The position numbers were made by a program, and so were the translations under genes. The notes under the pieces were generated by a model, which saw nothing but the letters and a program-made list of their open reading frames with translations, was not told the DNA's origin and did no database searches. Shown one piece after another: positions 1 to 7,656 of a stretch of DNA of 64,000 nucleotides. Source of the stretch: Halothermothrix orenii H 168 (GTDB taxonomy: Bacteria; Bacillota; Halanaerobiia; Halanaerobiales; Halothermotrichaceae); assembly GCF_000020485.1 (NCBI RefSeq), contig NC_011899.1, positions 1,768,501 through 1,832,500 on the forward strand, written 5' to 3'. Every line of letters starts with the position of its first letter. Position 1 is the stretch's first letter.

Positions 1-528
1 GGTTACATCTGCCTGGTAGGCCTTTTTTCTTTCCCGGGGAGTCATCCCGTTTAAAATAACACCAACAGACAGGCCTAAAAACCGGTATATTTGTCCCATC
101 CATTCACTATCCCTTTTAGCAAGATAGTCATTAACAGTAACCACATGAACACCTTTACCGGTCAGGGCATTGAGATATACCGGCAAAGTGGCAGCCAGGG
201 TTTTCCCCTCACCGGTTTTCATTTCGGCAATTTTACCCTGGTGTAACACAATACCACCCATAAGCTGGACATCATAGTGTCTGAATTTTTCTGAAGTAGA
301 CCTCTGGGCCGCTTCCCGGACTACAGCAAAGGCTTCCGGTAATAATTCATCAAGGGTTTCACCTTTTACAATCCGTTCCTTAAATTCTCTGGTTTTATCC
401 CTCAATTGCTCATCTGAAAGCTTCTTCATATAGGGTTCAAGACTGTTAATCTCATCAACAATGTGCTGTAATTTTTCCAGTTCCCGGGTATTTGAATCTT
501 TAAAGATATTTTTTATAAATTTTAACAA
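1..528 (-). CDS. secA: SecA, preprotein translocase ATPase (N-terminal part, cut by window edge)
   Basis: This is the first 176 codons of SecA, the ATPase motor that drives unfolded proteins through SecYEG at the cytoplasmic membrane. The Walker A stretch MKTGEGKT lies at about residues 102-109, followed by the DEAD-type segment with [19 protein letters not shown], which is diagnostic of SecA. The start is a TTG at 526-528, chosen because AAGGTGG lies five bases upstream (534-540) and the protein then begins [16 protein letters not shown], a normal SecA N-terminus. The gene runs off the window at base 1. It stands apart from the upstream glutamate-synthase-like gene and appears to have its own promoter and leader hairpin. 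Confidence 0.95.
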   Translation of the reverse strand, partial: MLKFIKNIFKDSNTRELEKLQHIVDEINSLEPYMKKLSDEQLRDKTREFKERIVKGETLDELLPEAFAVVREAAQRSTSEKFRHYDVQLMGGIVLHQGKIAEMKTGEGKTLAATLPVYLNALTGKGVHVVTVNDYLAKRDSEWMGQIYRFLGLSVGVILNGMTPRERKKAYQADVT

Positions 529-553
529 TTTGACCACCTTTTCTTTTTCAACC

Positions 554-588
554 TAAAAATAATGCCAGGGTAAAAATTCCCTGACATT
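554..588 (-). terminator. Terminator-like hairpin in the secA leader (possible attenuator)
   Basis: On the minus strand a 10-bp stem (579-588 with 561-570, one G-U pair, 8-base loop) is followed by ATTTTTA, the form of an intrinsic terminator. It lies downstream of the only good promoter for secA and only about 20 bases before its ribosome site. It may end readthrough from the 752-2389 gene, but it could also attenuate secA itself. Confidence 0.6.
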
Positions 589-607
589 TTAAAATTCTCT
601 AGATTTT

Positions 608-636
608 ATTATAACACCATTTTTGTCAAATCTCAA
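608..636 (-). promoter_or_regulatory. Probable sigma-A promoter of secA
   Basis: On the minus strand TTGAGA (631-636) is separated by 17 bases from a perfect TATAAT (608-613). This predicts a transcript start near base 601, about 70 bases before the TTG start of secA. A TTGACA also lies inside the spacer, but it has no well-placed -10. The call rests on consensus match and position only. Confidence 0.6.
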
Positions 637-647
637 TGAAGAGATTT
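628..647. repeat. Inverted repeat over the secA -35 region
   Basis: AAATCTC (628-634) and GAGATTT (641-647) form a perfect 7-bp inverted repeat with a 6-base centre. The repeat overlaps the proposed -35 box of the secA promoter, so it could be an operator. No regulator is known from the sequence. Confidence 0.4.
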
Positions 648-751
648 ATCTACAGGTTCCAGATGAGCATTTTATATCATGTTACCATACATCTAGCCAT
701 GTTGCCATATATTATTTAAATAAAGGGGGAATCAATTAAGCTCAGGGAAGT

Positions 752-2389
752 TTATTTCAATATTTCCCTGGCTTCTTCATCAAGGGCTTCAGTGACAAAA
801 GGAATTCCTGTTTCCCGCTCGGTTTCACGGTTAGCTGACATCAAATCAGACCTTTTTATTTCTTTAAGGTTAAATTTACGGGCACCTGCCATAAATTGCT
901 GTAAACCTGCCTTTAATTTATCAACAAAGGTATAAAGGGCAACTGCCCCAAAGGGGATATTTTTCATTTCGTCCTTGCCGACCATTTCCTCAACATCATA
1001 CCAGCCGGCAAAAATACTCTCCGGTGTTTCTCCCAGTTCTTTTACAGTCCTGGGCAACTCATCCCAGTGTCCGTTTAATTTCTCCTTCCGGTCCGGATAA
1101 AAGACACCTTCAATATTTGAACCGAGGAAGCCAGGTATCATCGGAGCCCTTCCCATACAGACCAGTTTCACATAAGGGGAACCCATGGCTACTGCCTTAA
1201 AGATATGATCCTCCCGGGCCAGGCCACCGGCAAAGGCCATATCCGGAACCTCATAACCATTTTCTGATAAAATATCAGCATATTCAACTGCTTTTGCATG
1301 AAGTAACAATGACGGTACTCCCCAGTGTTCCATCATATTCCAGGGGCTCATGCCGGTACCACCACCGGCCCCATCTATTGTTAACAGATCAAGCTTAGCC
1401 TCTGAAGCGAATTTCAGGGCCATAGCAAGTCCCTTCATACCATAAGCCCCGGTCTTTAAGGAAATCCGTTTGAATCCCAGGTTTCTTAAAAATTCTACAG
1501 AGTTAAAAAACTCTTCCTTTAACTGATCAACATTTTTCGCCCTGGTTCCCCCGAGGCGACTATGTCGGGCAAAACTCTTAATAGAGCCATTTTTAAAGGC
1601 CTGTTGGTTTTTCTCGACAGTAGGATCAGGGTCTACAACATACCCTCTATCTGCCAGGAATTTAGCATATTCCAGGCTCTTCACCTGAATTTCTCCACCA
1701 ATATCTTTTGCCCCCTGGCCCCATTTCAATTCAATAATGACATCATCACCATATTTATCAATAACATACTCAGCAACACCGTTTCTGGTGTCTTCAACAT
1801 TTAACTGAACAAAAATAGCACCATAACCATTATAATATTTCTGGTAGGTTTCAATACGCCGATCCAGTTCCGGAGCCTTAACTACTTTACCATTTTCGAT
1901 AACTGCCTCTTTATCAACCCCGACTACATTTTCACCGATTACAATGGGGAATCCAGCCAGGGCAGCTCCGATGGCAAAAGAGTCCCAGTACTTAGCAGCA
2001 ATAAAGGTTGAACCCAGGGCTCCAGTCATTATGGGAACCTTACATCTGGTTTCTATTTCATTCCCGAATTCTGTTTCCACATTTGCATTAGGAAAAATAC
2101 AATCATCGGCATCATCTGTTAATCCTTCATTTAAACCATCTGCCCCATGGGTATATCCCTGAATTCTTAAGGAATGGTAACCAACACCGACCGGTGATAT
2201 ATTACCACTCCCTGATGTAATCTCACCAAAATCCCTGGGGTATAATAATTTACGGCCAACAAGGGATGATAACCAGGTTTCACACTTTCCCTTGCAGTCT
2301 GCCCGGCACAGAGTACATAGACCTGACTCAGCCGGATCACCCCTGTTTACTGTTCCCAGTGCATCATTTCTTTTTCTCCAGTTTAACAT
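752..2389 (-). CDS. FMN-binding glutamate-synthase-family protein
   Basis: This 545-residue protein is the stand-alone synthase (FMN TIM-barrel) domain of the glutamate synthase family, without the glutamine amidotransferase and GXGXG domains of full GltB. The core runs from about residue 110 to 480, with the family signatures KWGQGAKDIGG, SRLGGTRA and DGAGGGTGMSP. The N-terminus carries Cys25, Cys28, Cys32 and Cys36, a likely iron-sulfur site. Such proteins are usually called archaeal-type or GltB2-like glutamate synthases, but their ammonia and electron partners are not settled and no gltD neighbour is present here. GGAGGGAG precedes the ATG. It looks monocistronic. Confidence 0.85.
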   Translation of the reverse strand: MLNWRKRNDALGTVNRGDPAESGLCTLCRADCKGKCETWLSSLVGRKLLYPRDFGEITSGSGNISPVGVGYHSLRIQGYTHGADGLNEGLTDDADDCIFPNANVETEFGNEIETRCKVPIMTGALGSTFIAAKYWDSFAIGAALAGFPIVIGENVVGVDKEAVIENGKVVKAPELDRRIETYQKYYNGYGAIFVQLNVEDTRNGVAEYVIDKYGDDVIIELKWGQGAKDIGGEIQVKSLEYAKFLADRGYVVDPDPTVEKNQQAFKNGSIKSFARHSRLGGTRAKNVDQLKEEFFNSVEFLRNLGFKRISLKTGAYGMKGLAMALKFASEAKLDLLTIDGAGGGTGMSPWNMMEHWGVPSLLLHAKAVEYADILSENGYEVPDMAFAGGLAREDHIFKAVAMGSPYVKLVCMGRAPMIPGFLGSNIEGVFYPDRKEKLNGHWDELPRTVKELGETPESIFAGWYDVEEMVGKDEMKNIPFGAVALYTFVDKLKAGLQQFMAGARKFNLKEIKRSDLMSANRETERETGIPFVTEALDEEAREILK

Positions 2390-2438
2390 CTAACTTCTCC
2401 CTCCTGAATAAATATTGGTATAATAAAATGTTCTTCTA

Positions 2439-2491
2439 TTATACGAAAAATCCTTTTCACTATGTGAAAATATATTTAATATTTCGTATAA
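2439..2491. promoter_or_regulatory. Nested palindromes over the promoter of the glutamate-synthase-like gene
   Basis: A perfect palindrome TTTTCAC-TAT-GTGAAAA (2454-2470) sits inside a wider inverted repeat with arms TTATACGAA (2439-2447) and TTCGTATAA (2483-2491). The left outer arm overlaps a TATAAT on the minus strand (2438-2443), and the inner one covers a TTCACA that could serve as -35 (2463-2468, 19-base spacer). The layout is typical of a repressor or activator operator. No cognate regulator is visible in the window. Confidence 0.5.
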
Positions 2492-2563
2492 ATATAAAAA
2501 AACTAATTGAAAAAAATAATTGGCCTGCGCGTACAATCATTTTGAAAAAATTGGCGACACATT

Positions 2564-2587
2564 AAAAAAAGCCACCGCATGGGTGGC
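2564..2587 (-). terminator. Intrinsic terminator of hpf
   Basis: On the minus strand GCCACC (2582-2587) and GGTGGC (2571-2576) form a 6-bp GC-rich stem with a 5-base loop, followed by seven U residues (2564-2570). It lies about 95 bases downstream of the hpf stop codon. Confidence 0.85.
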
Positions 2588-2682
2588 TAAAATTCGATAA
2601 ATAACAATTATCTGTCACTATTTGTATTAAATTGTTGGCACTTAAGATATTCCATTATGCTGGTTTAATTATATCCAGTATT

Positions 2683-3237
2683 TTAAAATGTAGGCTCAAT
2701 CAATCCATAATTACCATCTTTTCTTTTATAGACCACATTAACCTGTTCCGTATTGGCATTTGTAAAGACAAAGAAATCATGGCCAAGCAAATCCATTTGC
2801 ATGGCGGCTTCTTCTACAGACATTGGTTTTATAGCAAATTTTTTGGTCCTGACAATTCTGGGTTTAAATTCATCCTCCTCACTATTTAAAATCTCTTCTC
2901 TTCTCTCTTCTTTATATTCTTTTTTAAATTCCTGTTTCCTCTCCCTTATTTTTCTATTAATTTTGGTTTTATATTTATGAACCTGACGTTCCAGTTTTTC
3001 CAGTACTCCGTCAATAGAGGCATACATGTCCTGAGATTCTTCTTCCCCCCTTAAAATAAGACCGTTGAGGTAGGCAGTTACTTCGACAATGTGCCTGCCC
3101 TTTTCTACTTCCATAGAAATATGGGCTTCCTGGGGCTCACCATCAAAGTACTTTCCTAATTTACTTACCTTTTCTATAGCATATTCTTTTAAAGCAGGGG
3201 TAACATCAATATTCTTTCCATATGTGGTAATCTTCAA
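2683..3237 (-). CDS. hpf: Ribosome hibernation promoting factor, long form
   Basis: A 184-residue long-type HPF. The N-terminal S30AE/YfiA domain (residues 1-100, starting MKITTYGKNIDVTPALKEYA) binds the 30S decoding region. The C-terminal domain (about 125-184, with FAIKPMSVEEAAMQMDLLGHDFFVF) dimerises ribosomes into inactive 100S particles. A longer reading to 3303 is possible, but the TTG at 3235-3237 has AGGAG nine bases upstream and gives the standard N-terminus, so it is preferred. In Bacillus the homologue yvyD sits next to fliT; here it is about 50 kb away from fliT. It appears to be transcribed alone. Confidence 0.93.
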   Translation of the reverse strand: MKITTYGKNIDVTPALKEYAIEKVSKLGKYFDGEPQEAHISMEVEKGRHIVEVTAYLNGLILRGEEESQDMYASIDGVLEKLERQVHKYKTKINRKIRERKQEFKKEYKEERREEILNSEEDEFKPRIVRTKKFAIKPMSVEEAAMQMDLLGHDFFVFTNANTEQVNVVYKRKDGNYGLIEPTF

Positions 3238-3240
3238 TAC

Positions 3241-3509
3241 TGCCCACTCCTTTCGTTCCCTTTTATTAATAATATTCGACAAAAAGAAAATAATTCCTGC
3301 CAACCAGATAATTTATTTTATTAATATTTTTTAAATTAATAATATTCCATCATAATTCCATTTTTATAATTATTTATACAAATAAATGTTTAAATATAAT
3401 ATTTTAAAATATAATATCCTTCCCTTTAATTCCTTTATATTTTATAACATAGTTACTTTTTTATTCTTATCTTAAACAAATTGACTGAAGCTCTACTCTA
3501 ATTATTATT
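3241..3509. other. AT-rich spacer between csp and hpf, no gene seen
   Basis: This stretch is very AT-rich and holds no convincing ORF. On the minus strand TGTTATAAA at 3441-3449 resembles an extended -10 element and could be the hpf promoter, which would give a leader of about 200 bases. No good -35 accompanies it, so this is weak. Confidence 0.35.
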
Positions 3510-3540
3510 AAAAAACCCTGACTACAACAGTAGCCAGGGT
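3510..3540 (-). terminator. Intrinsic terminator of the cold-shock gene
   Basis: Arms 3530-3540 and 3515-3525 pair over 11 positions with one mismatch around an AACA-type loop, and on the minus strand the hairpin is followed by a run of U (3510-3515). It lies 40 bases after the csp stop codon. Confidence 0.85.
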
Positions 3541-3580
3541 TTAAATTTCTGTTTAACCTGTAAGTACAATAAAACGGGTC

Positions 3581-3784
3581 TTACAATTTAACTACATTAG
3601 CAGCCTGTGGGCCACGTTCACTTTCAACGATTTCAAATTCTACCTCTTGACCTTCTTCTAACGTTTTGAATCCTTCTTCCTTAATAGCAGAGAAGTGTAC
3701 GAATACGTCGTCTCCTTCATCTCTTTCAATAAATCCATAACCTTTTTTAGGATCGAACCATTTTACCTTACCAGAATAAATCAT
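3581..3784 (-). CDS. csp: CspA-family cold shock protein
   Basis: A 67-residue single cold-shock domain, the normal length of the family. It binds single-stranded RNA and DNA and melts secondary structure in mRNA. The RNP1-like motif KGYGFIER (about residues 14-21) and the RNP2-like motif DVFVHFSAI (about 26-34) are both intact. A GGGGGA lies ten bases before the ATG. It has its own promoter and terminator, so it is a single-gene transcript between comF and hpf. Confidence 0.95.
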   Translation of the reverse strand: MIYSGKVKWFDPKKGYGFIERDEGDDVFVHFSAIKEEGFKTLEEGQEVEFEIVESERGPQAANVVKL

Positions 3785-3813
3785 CTTTAAACATTCCCCC
3801 TGTAATTTCTTTA

Positions 3814-3846
3814 AATGGGTCCAAGAAGTTTATTTTGAAACCCATT
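3814..3846 (-). promoter_or_regulatory. Hairpin at the 5' end of the csp leader
   Basis: AATGGGT (3814-3820) and ACCCATT (3840-3846) are perfectly complementary and enclose 19 bases. The stem would form at the very start of the csp transcript. Cold-shock mRNAs often have temperature-sensitive leaders; whether this one does is inference. Confidence 0.4.
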
Positions 3847-3852
3847 AGTTAA

Positions 3853-3881
3853 ATTATATCATATGGACAAGAAGTTTGCAA
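3853..3881 (-). promoter_or_regulatory. Sigma-A promoter of csp
   Basis: On the minus strand TTGCAA (3876-3881), a 17-base spacer and a perfect TATAAT (3853-3858) are followed by a leader of about 60 bases before the csp ATG. Confidence 0.7.
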
Positions 3882-3900
3882 TATATAATTGTGGATTTTA

Positions 3901-4632
3901 CTACCCTTTAAACCTGGCCCTGGCTACTGTCAGGACGTATATTTTATTAACCCGGCACCTTTCCCGCAAAACAGTACTAACCTCATTTACAGTGGTTCCA
4001 CTTGTATATATATCATCAACAATCATTATATTAGCCCCTTCAATAAGTGGGCTCTCCTCCCCGGGGGCAAAACTACCGGAAATTATGTTCCGGCGTTCTT
4101 TAAGTCCATGTTGAAAAAGAGGTGCTCCCTCTTTAACCCTCTGTAAGGCCCCGGGTAGACACTGTATATTTACCTTCCTGGCCAGGCCTTCTGCCATAAG
4201 ACTGGCCTGGTTAAATCCCCGCAAACGTTTTCTTAAATAATGCATTGGAACTGGAACTATATAATCAATACCATAGTCTTTAAAGTACTCCCTGAAGGTA
4301 AAAGACAGTAGTTCAACCAGTGGTTTCTTTAACTCTTTTCTCTGTTTAAACTTAAATTCCAGCAACATTTGCCTGGTAATTCCATCATATGAAGCACCAC
4401 TATGTATAAAGTCGTAAGCAGGTTCAAATGTTTTGCAATAACTGCAGATATTCCTTTTATCCTCTACTTCCCGACCACATCGCGAACAACTTTCAGTTAT
4501 AAAATGAATATTGCTGAGACATTCCTGACAGAGACCTGTTAATTCGGAAAATATTGTTAACTTCCTTCCACAGACAAGACAATGATTTTCTGGCGGATAA
4601 ATTATATCAAGAAAAAATTCAATTATATTCAC
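3901..4632 (-). CDS. comF: ComF-family phosphoribosyltransferase-like protein
   Basis: A 243-residue ComF protein, linked in Bacillus to DNA uptake during competence, probably helping strand translocation in the cytoplasm. The N-terminal 70 residues carry paired zinc-binding cysteines (CLVC, CQEC, CSRC, CSYC). The C-terminal half is a type I phosphoribosyltransferase fold with the PRPP loop IMIVDDIYTSGTT at about residues 202-214. It begins with GTG two bases after the sigH stop codon, so the two genes are probably cotranscribed. No comFA helicase gene is adjacent. Confidence 0.9.
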   Translation of the reverse strand: MNIIEFFLDIIYPPENHCLVCGRKLTIFSELTGLCQECLSNIHFITESCSRCGREVEDKRNICSYCKTFEPAYDFIHSGASYDGITRQMLLEFKFKQRKELKKPLVELLSFTFREYFKDYGIDYIVPVPMHYLRKRLRGFNQASLMAEGLARKVNIQCLPGALQRVKEGAPLFQHGLKERRNIISGSFAPGEESPLIEGANIMIVDDIYTSGTTVNEVSTVLRERCRVNKIYVLTVARARFKG

Positions 4633-4634
4633 GG

Positions 4635-5258
4635 TTAACCAACCAAATCATTAATATTATAATTACGTTTAATCCGTTCTATCTTTTTCCGGGCCCGTTG
4701 CAGGGCATTATCAACCGTTTTAAGATTAACTTCAAGCTGATTTGAAATTTCCTGGTATGACTTATTGGCCAGGTATTGCATAAAAACTTCCCGTTCCAGT
4801 TCAGTTAATTCCTTTTCAATATCTTCAAAAATCATTTTTAGCTGCTCCTGGTATATAAACTTCTCTTCAAGGTTTTCATCTTCATTGGGTAATATATCGT
4901 TATAACTCCTGCCATTTTCACTGTTATCAATAGAACGGTCTATTGAAGTTGAGGTGTTAAGGGGGATGTGTTTTTGTCTGTTGGCTCTTTTAATAGCAGA
5001 AACGAGCTGTCTATGGACACATAGCTGGGCAAAGCCACGGAACGAGGCTCCTTTTTCAAATTTAAAATCGCGGATCGCCTTAAACAGGCCAACCATTCCT
5101 TCCTGAATAACATCATCTTTATCTAGCCCCTTGATAAAAAAGTATTTGGCCTTTGCATAAACTATATCCATATTGGAATTAATCAAATATTCAATAGCAC
5201 GCCTGTTTCGATTCTGGGCCTGCCTGATAATCTCTTCTTCTCCCTGCTTATTCACCAT
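4635..5258 (-). CDS. sigH: Sigma-70 family factor of the SigH type
   Basis: This 207-residue factor has sigma region 2 (DKDDVIQEGMVGLFKAIRDF, about residues 52-71) and region 4 (LEREVFMQYLANKSYQEIS). The block FRGFAQLCVHRQLVSAIKRA followed by NRQKHIPLN is close to the SigH pattern that controls the transition to stationary phase, competence and sporulation onset in Bacillus and clostridia. The ATG at 5256-5258 has AGAGGTGA upstream and is preferred over the longer reading to 5318. The usual downstream genes (rpmG, secE, nusG) are missing; comF follows instead. Whether this organism sporulates cannot be told from the window. Confidence 0.88.
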   Translation of the reverse strand: MVNKQGEEEIIRQAQNRNRRAIEYLINSNMDIVYAKAKYFFIKGLDKDDVIQEGMVGLFKAIRDFKFEKGASFRGFAQLCVHRQLVSAIKRANRQKHIPLNTSTSIDRSIDNSENGRSYNDILPNEDENLEEKFIYQEQLKMIFEDIEKELTELEREVFMQYLANKSYQEISNQLEVNLKTVDNALQRARKKIERIKRNYNINDLVG

Positions 5259-5268
5259 AGAATCACCT

Positions 5269-5442
5269 CTAATGCAGAATGAATTTAAATACCTGATCAA
5301 ATGAAATTCCGAGGTCAACTATAGTAGCCATTACCATTAATATAATCAGCGTCAAAACCATATTAAACTCCCAGCTCCTGAGAAATTTTTCATTGCTTTT
5401 TTTACTTTTCTCACTTTTTCTATATTTTTTCAGGAATTTCAT
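5269..5442 (-). CDS. Small single-span membrane protein upstream of sigH
   Basis: A 57-codon ORF starting ATG at 5440-5442, with GAGAGGCGA about nine bases upstream. The first 20 residues are mostly Lys, Arg and Ser, followed by one hydrophobic helix (about residues 27-45, VLTLIILMVMATIV) and the tail DLGISFDQVFKFILH. Its TAG stop overlaps the ribosome site of sigH, which suggests translational coupling. The tail resembles the last segment of SecE (D-x-GIS), and secE is a common sigH neighbour, but the helix is about ten residues short and the usual W-P is absent. The function is unknown; a SecE relic or an anti-sigma-like membrane peptide are both possible. Confidence 0.55.
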   Translation of the reverse strand: MKFLKKYRKSEKSKKSNEKFLRSWEFNMVLTLIILMVMATIVDLGISFDQVFKFILH

Positions 5443-5583
5443 AAATTAATCGCCTCTCGCTTTTAACTTATTAGAACAAATTGGCCTCTTGTCATAATTA
5501 TTTAAAAGATAAACGACAGCCTCATATATTAAACATAAAACATTTGCCGTTGGAATTTGGACTGATAGAACTATCTAAATAAA

Positions 5584-6060
5584 TTAAGTATGAGACTTTA
5601 TTTTATTTATAATTTCCGTTGTTGATTTCCCCTTGACTTCCTTAACGAGCTCTACCCGACTACCCAGTTCTTTAACCACCGGCCATTCGGGTAAGGTCTC
5701 CAGGGTATAGTCACCTCCTTTTACATAAACATCTGGTTTGATTTCTTTAATAACATTAGAGCAGGTAAGCTCATCAAATATAAATACATAATCTACCATT
5801 TCAAGGGCTGAAAGTAACTCGGCCCTTTCCCTTTCATTTATAATGGGACGGTTTTCTCCCTTTAACTGACGGACCGAACTATCACTGTTGACAGCCACTA
5901 TTAAAATATCACCAAATGATCTGGCCCTGTATAAATACCGGATGTGGCCCACATGAATGAGGTCAAAACAACCATTGGTAAAAACCAGGGTTTTCCCTCC
6001 CTGTTTTAAGGTTTGAACAATCGTTTGCAAAGAATTTATATCCTGAATTTTATTTCTCAT
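5584..6060 (-). CDS. rfaE2: D-glycero-beta-D-manno-heptose 1-phosphate adenylyltransferase
   Basis: A 158-residue nucleotidyltransferase equal to the C-terminal domain of HldE. It makes ADP-heptose from heptose 1-phosphate and ATP, a precursor of LPS inner core or other glycans. The sequence has FTNGCFDLIHVGHIRYL with the HxGH motif (about residues 37-40) and the closing KGKSTTEIINKI with the STT signature. It overlaps the kinase gene upstream by 11 bases, so the two activities are encoded by separate but coupled genes. It ends the long run that starts in the rod and ring genes. Confidence 0.92.
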   Translation of the reverse strand: MRNKIQDINSLQTIVQTLKQGGKTLVFTNGCFDLIHVGHIRYLYRARSFGDILIVAVNSDSSVRQLKGENRPIINERERAELLSALEMVDYVFIFDELTCSNVIKEIKPDVYVKGGDYTLETLPEWPVVKELGSRVELVKEVKGKSTTEIINKIKSHT

Positions 6061-7045
6061 TTTTTATCACTTCTTCCATTAACTCTCCTGGTTTTACTGT
6101 AGCCACACCTGATTTCCTGACCACAATACCGGCAGCAGTATTGGCCAGATCCATGGCTTCTTCCATGGTTGCCCCGGCACCCAGGGCCAGTGAAAGGGTT
6201 GCTACCACAGTATCTCCGGCCCCGGTTACATCATAGACCTCGGTATAGTTGACAGCTGGAATATGCTGGAATTCCCCTTCCTTATTAAAAAGGGTCATCC
6301 CATCTCCACCCTGGGTTATAAGTAAGTATTCCATATCCATGTGACCAATGATTTCTTTACCGGCTTTAATAACTTCATCTCTGGTCTTAATCTCCCATCC
6401 AACGGCATAACTGGCTTCCTCAAGATTTGGGGTAGCTATCGTAATCCCCTGGTAATCAAGAAGGTTATAACGGGTATCAACTGCAATAAATTTTCCTCTA
6501 CTTCTCCCTGCTTTAATAATTTCCCGTTTAACCCTTTCAGTAAACAAACCATTTCCATAATCAGATATTAAAATCCCATCAACATTTTTAATATTGTCCC
6601 TGACATTTAATATTATTCTTTCTTCCAGGTCCCGGTCAATGGGGGAATTATCCAGGCGATCAATTCTAACCACCTGCTGTTTTACAATACCACCACCACC
6701 GGCCAGTATCCTGGTCTTAACACAGGTAGGCCTGTCCTCAGCAACCACAACACCGTTTACATCCACCCCGTGTTCTTCCAGATAACGGCATAATTTATTT
6801 CCAGGTTGATCTGGTCCTATTATCCCGACCAGATTCACTCTTCCCCCGAGACTGGATATATTATGGGCGGCATTGGCACCACCTCCCGGTAATATTTGCT
6901 GATTATGGTGTCTCAGGATAAGAACAGGTGCCTCCCTTGATATTCTCTCAGGTTCTCCTGTAATAAATTCATCAGCGATTAATTCACCAACAACCATTAT
7001 TTTTATATTATTAAATTGCTGAATATAGCCTGTAAGTTGTTTCAT
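6050..7045 (-). CDS. rfaE1: D-glycero-beta-D-manno-heptose 7-phosphate kinase
   Basis: A 331-residue PfkB/ribokinase-family sugar kinase matching the N-terminal half of HldE, which phosphorylates heptose 7-phosphate at C1. It has the substrate region LPGGGANAAHNISSLGG (about residues 51-67) and the catalytic DVTGAGDT near residue 273. The start at 7043-7045 is chosen because AGGAGG lies six bases upstream; the ORF is open to 7066. Together with rfaE2 it supplies ADP-heptose, which fits an organism with an LPS-bearing outer membrane. gmhA and gmhB are not in the window. Confidence 0.92.
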   Translation of the reverse strand: MKQLTGYIQQFNNIKIMVVGELIADEFITGEPERISREAPVLILRHHNQQILPGGGANAAHNISSLGGRVNLVGIIGPDQPGNKLCRYLEEHGVDVNGVVVAEDRPTCVKTRILAGGGGIVKQQVVRIDRLDNSPIDRDLEERIILNVRDNIKNVDGILISDYGNGLFTERVKREIIKAGRSRGKFIAVDTRYNLLDYQGITIATPNLEEASYAVGWEIKTRDEVIKAGKEIIGHMDMEYLLITQGGDGMTLFNKEGEFQHIPAVNYTEVYDVTGAGDTVVATLSLALGAGATMEEAMDLANTAAGIVVRKSGVATVKPGELMEEVIKNEK

Positions 7046-7055
7046 TAGTTTCCTC

Positions 7056-7604
7056 CTATAAATCAACTTTTATTCCAATATTTAAGTTGATATCATTACG
7101 GTCCCAGTAGGAATTCCCGACCCCGAGAGTCAGGAAAGTATCAGGAGTTACTGGCAGACCAAGGCCAGCTCCATAGACCCAGGCTTTTTCATCAATAAAA
7201 TAATCTATATTCCAGAAATACCGGTTCTGGACCAGATATATCCCTTCACCACTCAGTCCGATGGCCTTACCAAAACCCGATTCATTCAAGCCGGTGGTTA
7301 ATGATAAACCTAATTGTAAACTATAAAGGCTCCTCTTTAAAAATCTTATATTCCAGGTGCCCTGCATCTTTATGTCTTCACCATTATAAACCCCCAGAAG
7401 GTCCAGATTATTAATGTCATCGAGTTTATAACCTAAATCAAGTTTTAAAGAACTTATTGTTGTTCCCTGTCCACTTACTATGTAATGGACAGTATCCAGT
7501 TCAGGACCGGCTGAAGCCCTGATAGAGACTAAAGACATTACCACAAAAACCACGATAAAAAAGATTCCAGCATGTCCCTCTGGCTTTGATATTAACCTTC
7601 TCAT
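7056..7604 (-). CDS. Secreted beta-rich protein, candidate outer-membrane barrel
   Basis: No named family is recognised in this 182-residue protein. It has a Sec signal peptide (hydrophobic core about residues 15-28, cleavage expected after ASA near residue 32). The mature part of about 150 residues is made of short alternating beta-like strands with many Gly, Tyr and Trp, such as YSLQLGLSLTTGLN and DTFLTLGVGNSYW, ending DINLNIGIKVDL. This is the look of a small 8-strand outer-membrane barrel, although it lacks a C-terminal Phe. ATG 7602-7604 has GAGGTG six bases upstream; a GTG at 7613 is less well placed. It lies between an envelope hydrolase-like gene and the heptose genes. Confidence 0.6.
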   Translation of the reverse strand: MRRLISKPEGHAGIFFIVVFVVMSLVSIRASAGPELDTVHYIVSGQGTTISSLKLDLGYKLDDINNLDLLGVYNGEDIKMQGTWNIRFLKRSLYSLQLGLSLTTGLNESGFGKAIGLSGEGIYLVQNRYFWNIDYFIDEKAWVYGAGLGLPVTPDTFLTLGVGNSYWDRNDINLNIGIKVDL

Positions 7605-7656
7605 GGCATTCACCTCAATCGCATATTTTATAGTCTATTTCTGACATGTTGAATTT

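Noticed and set aside
5269-5442. Calling the small ORF secE
   Set aside because: The tail resembles SecE, but the helix is short, the usual W-P is missing and the gene lies upstream of sigH rather than before nusG.
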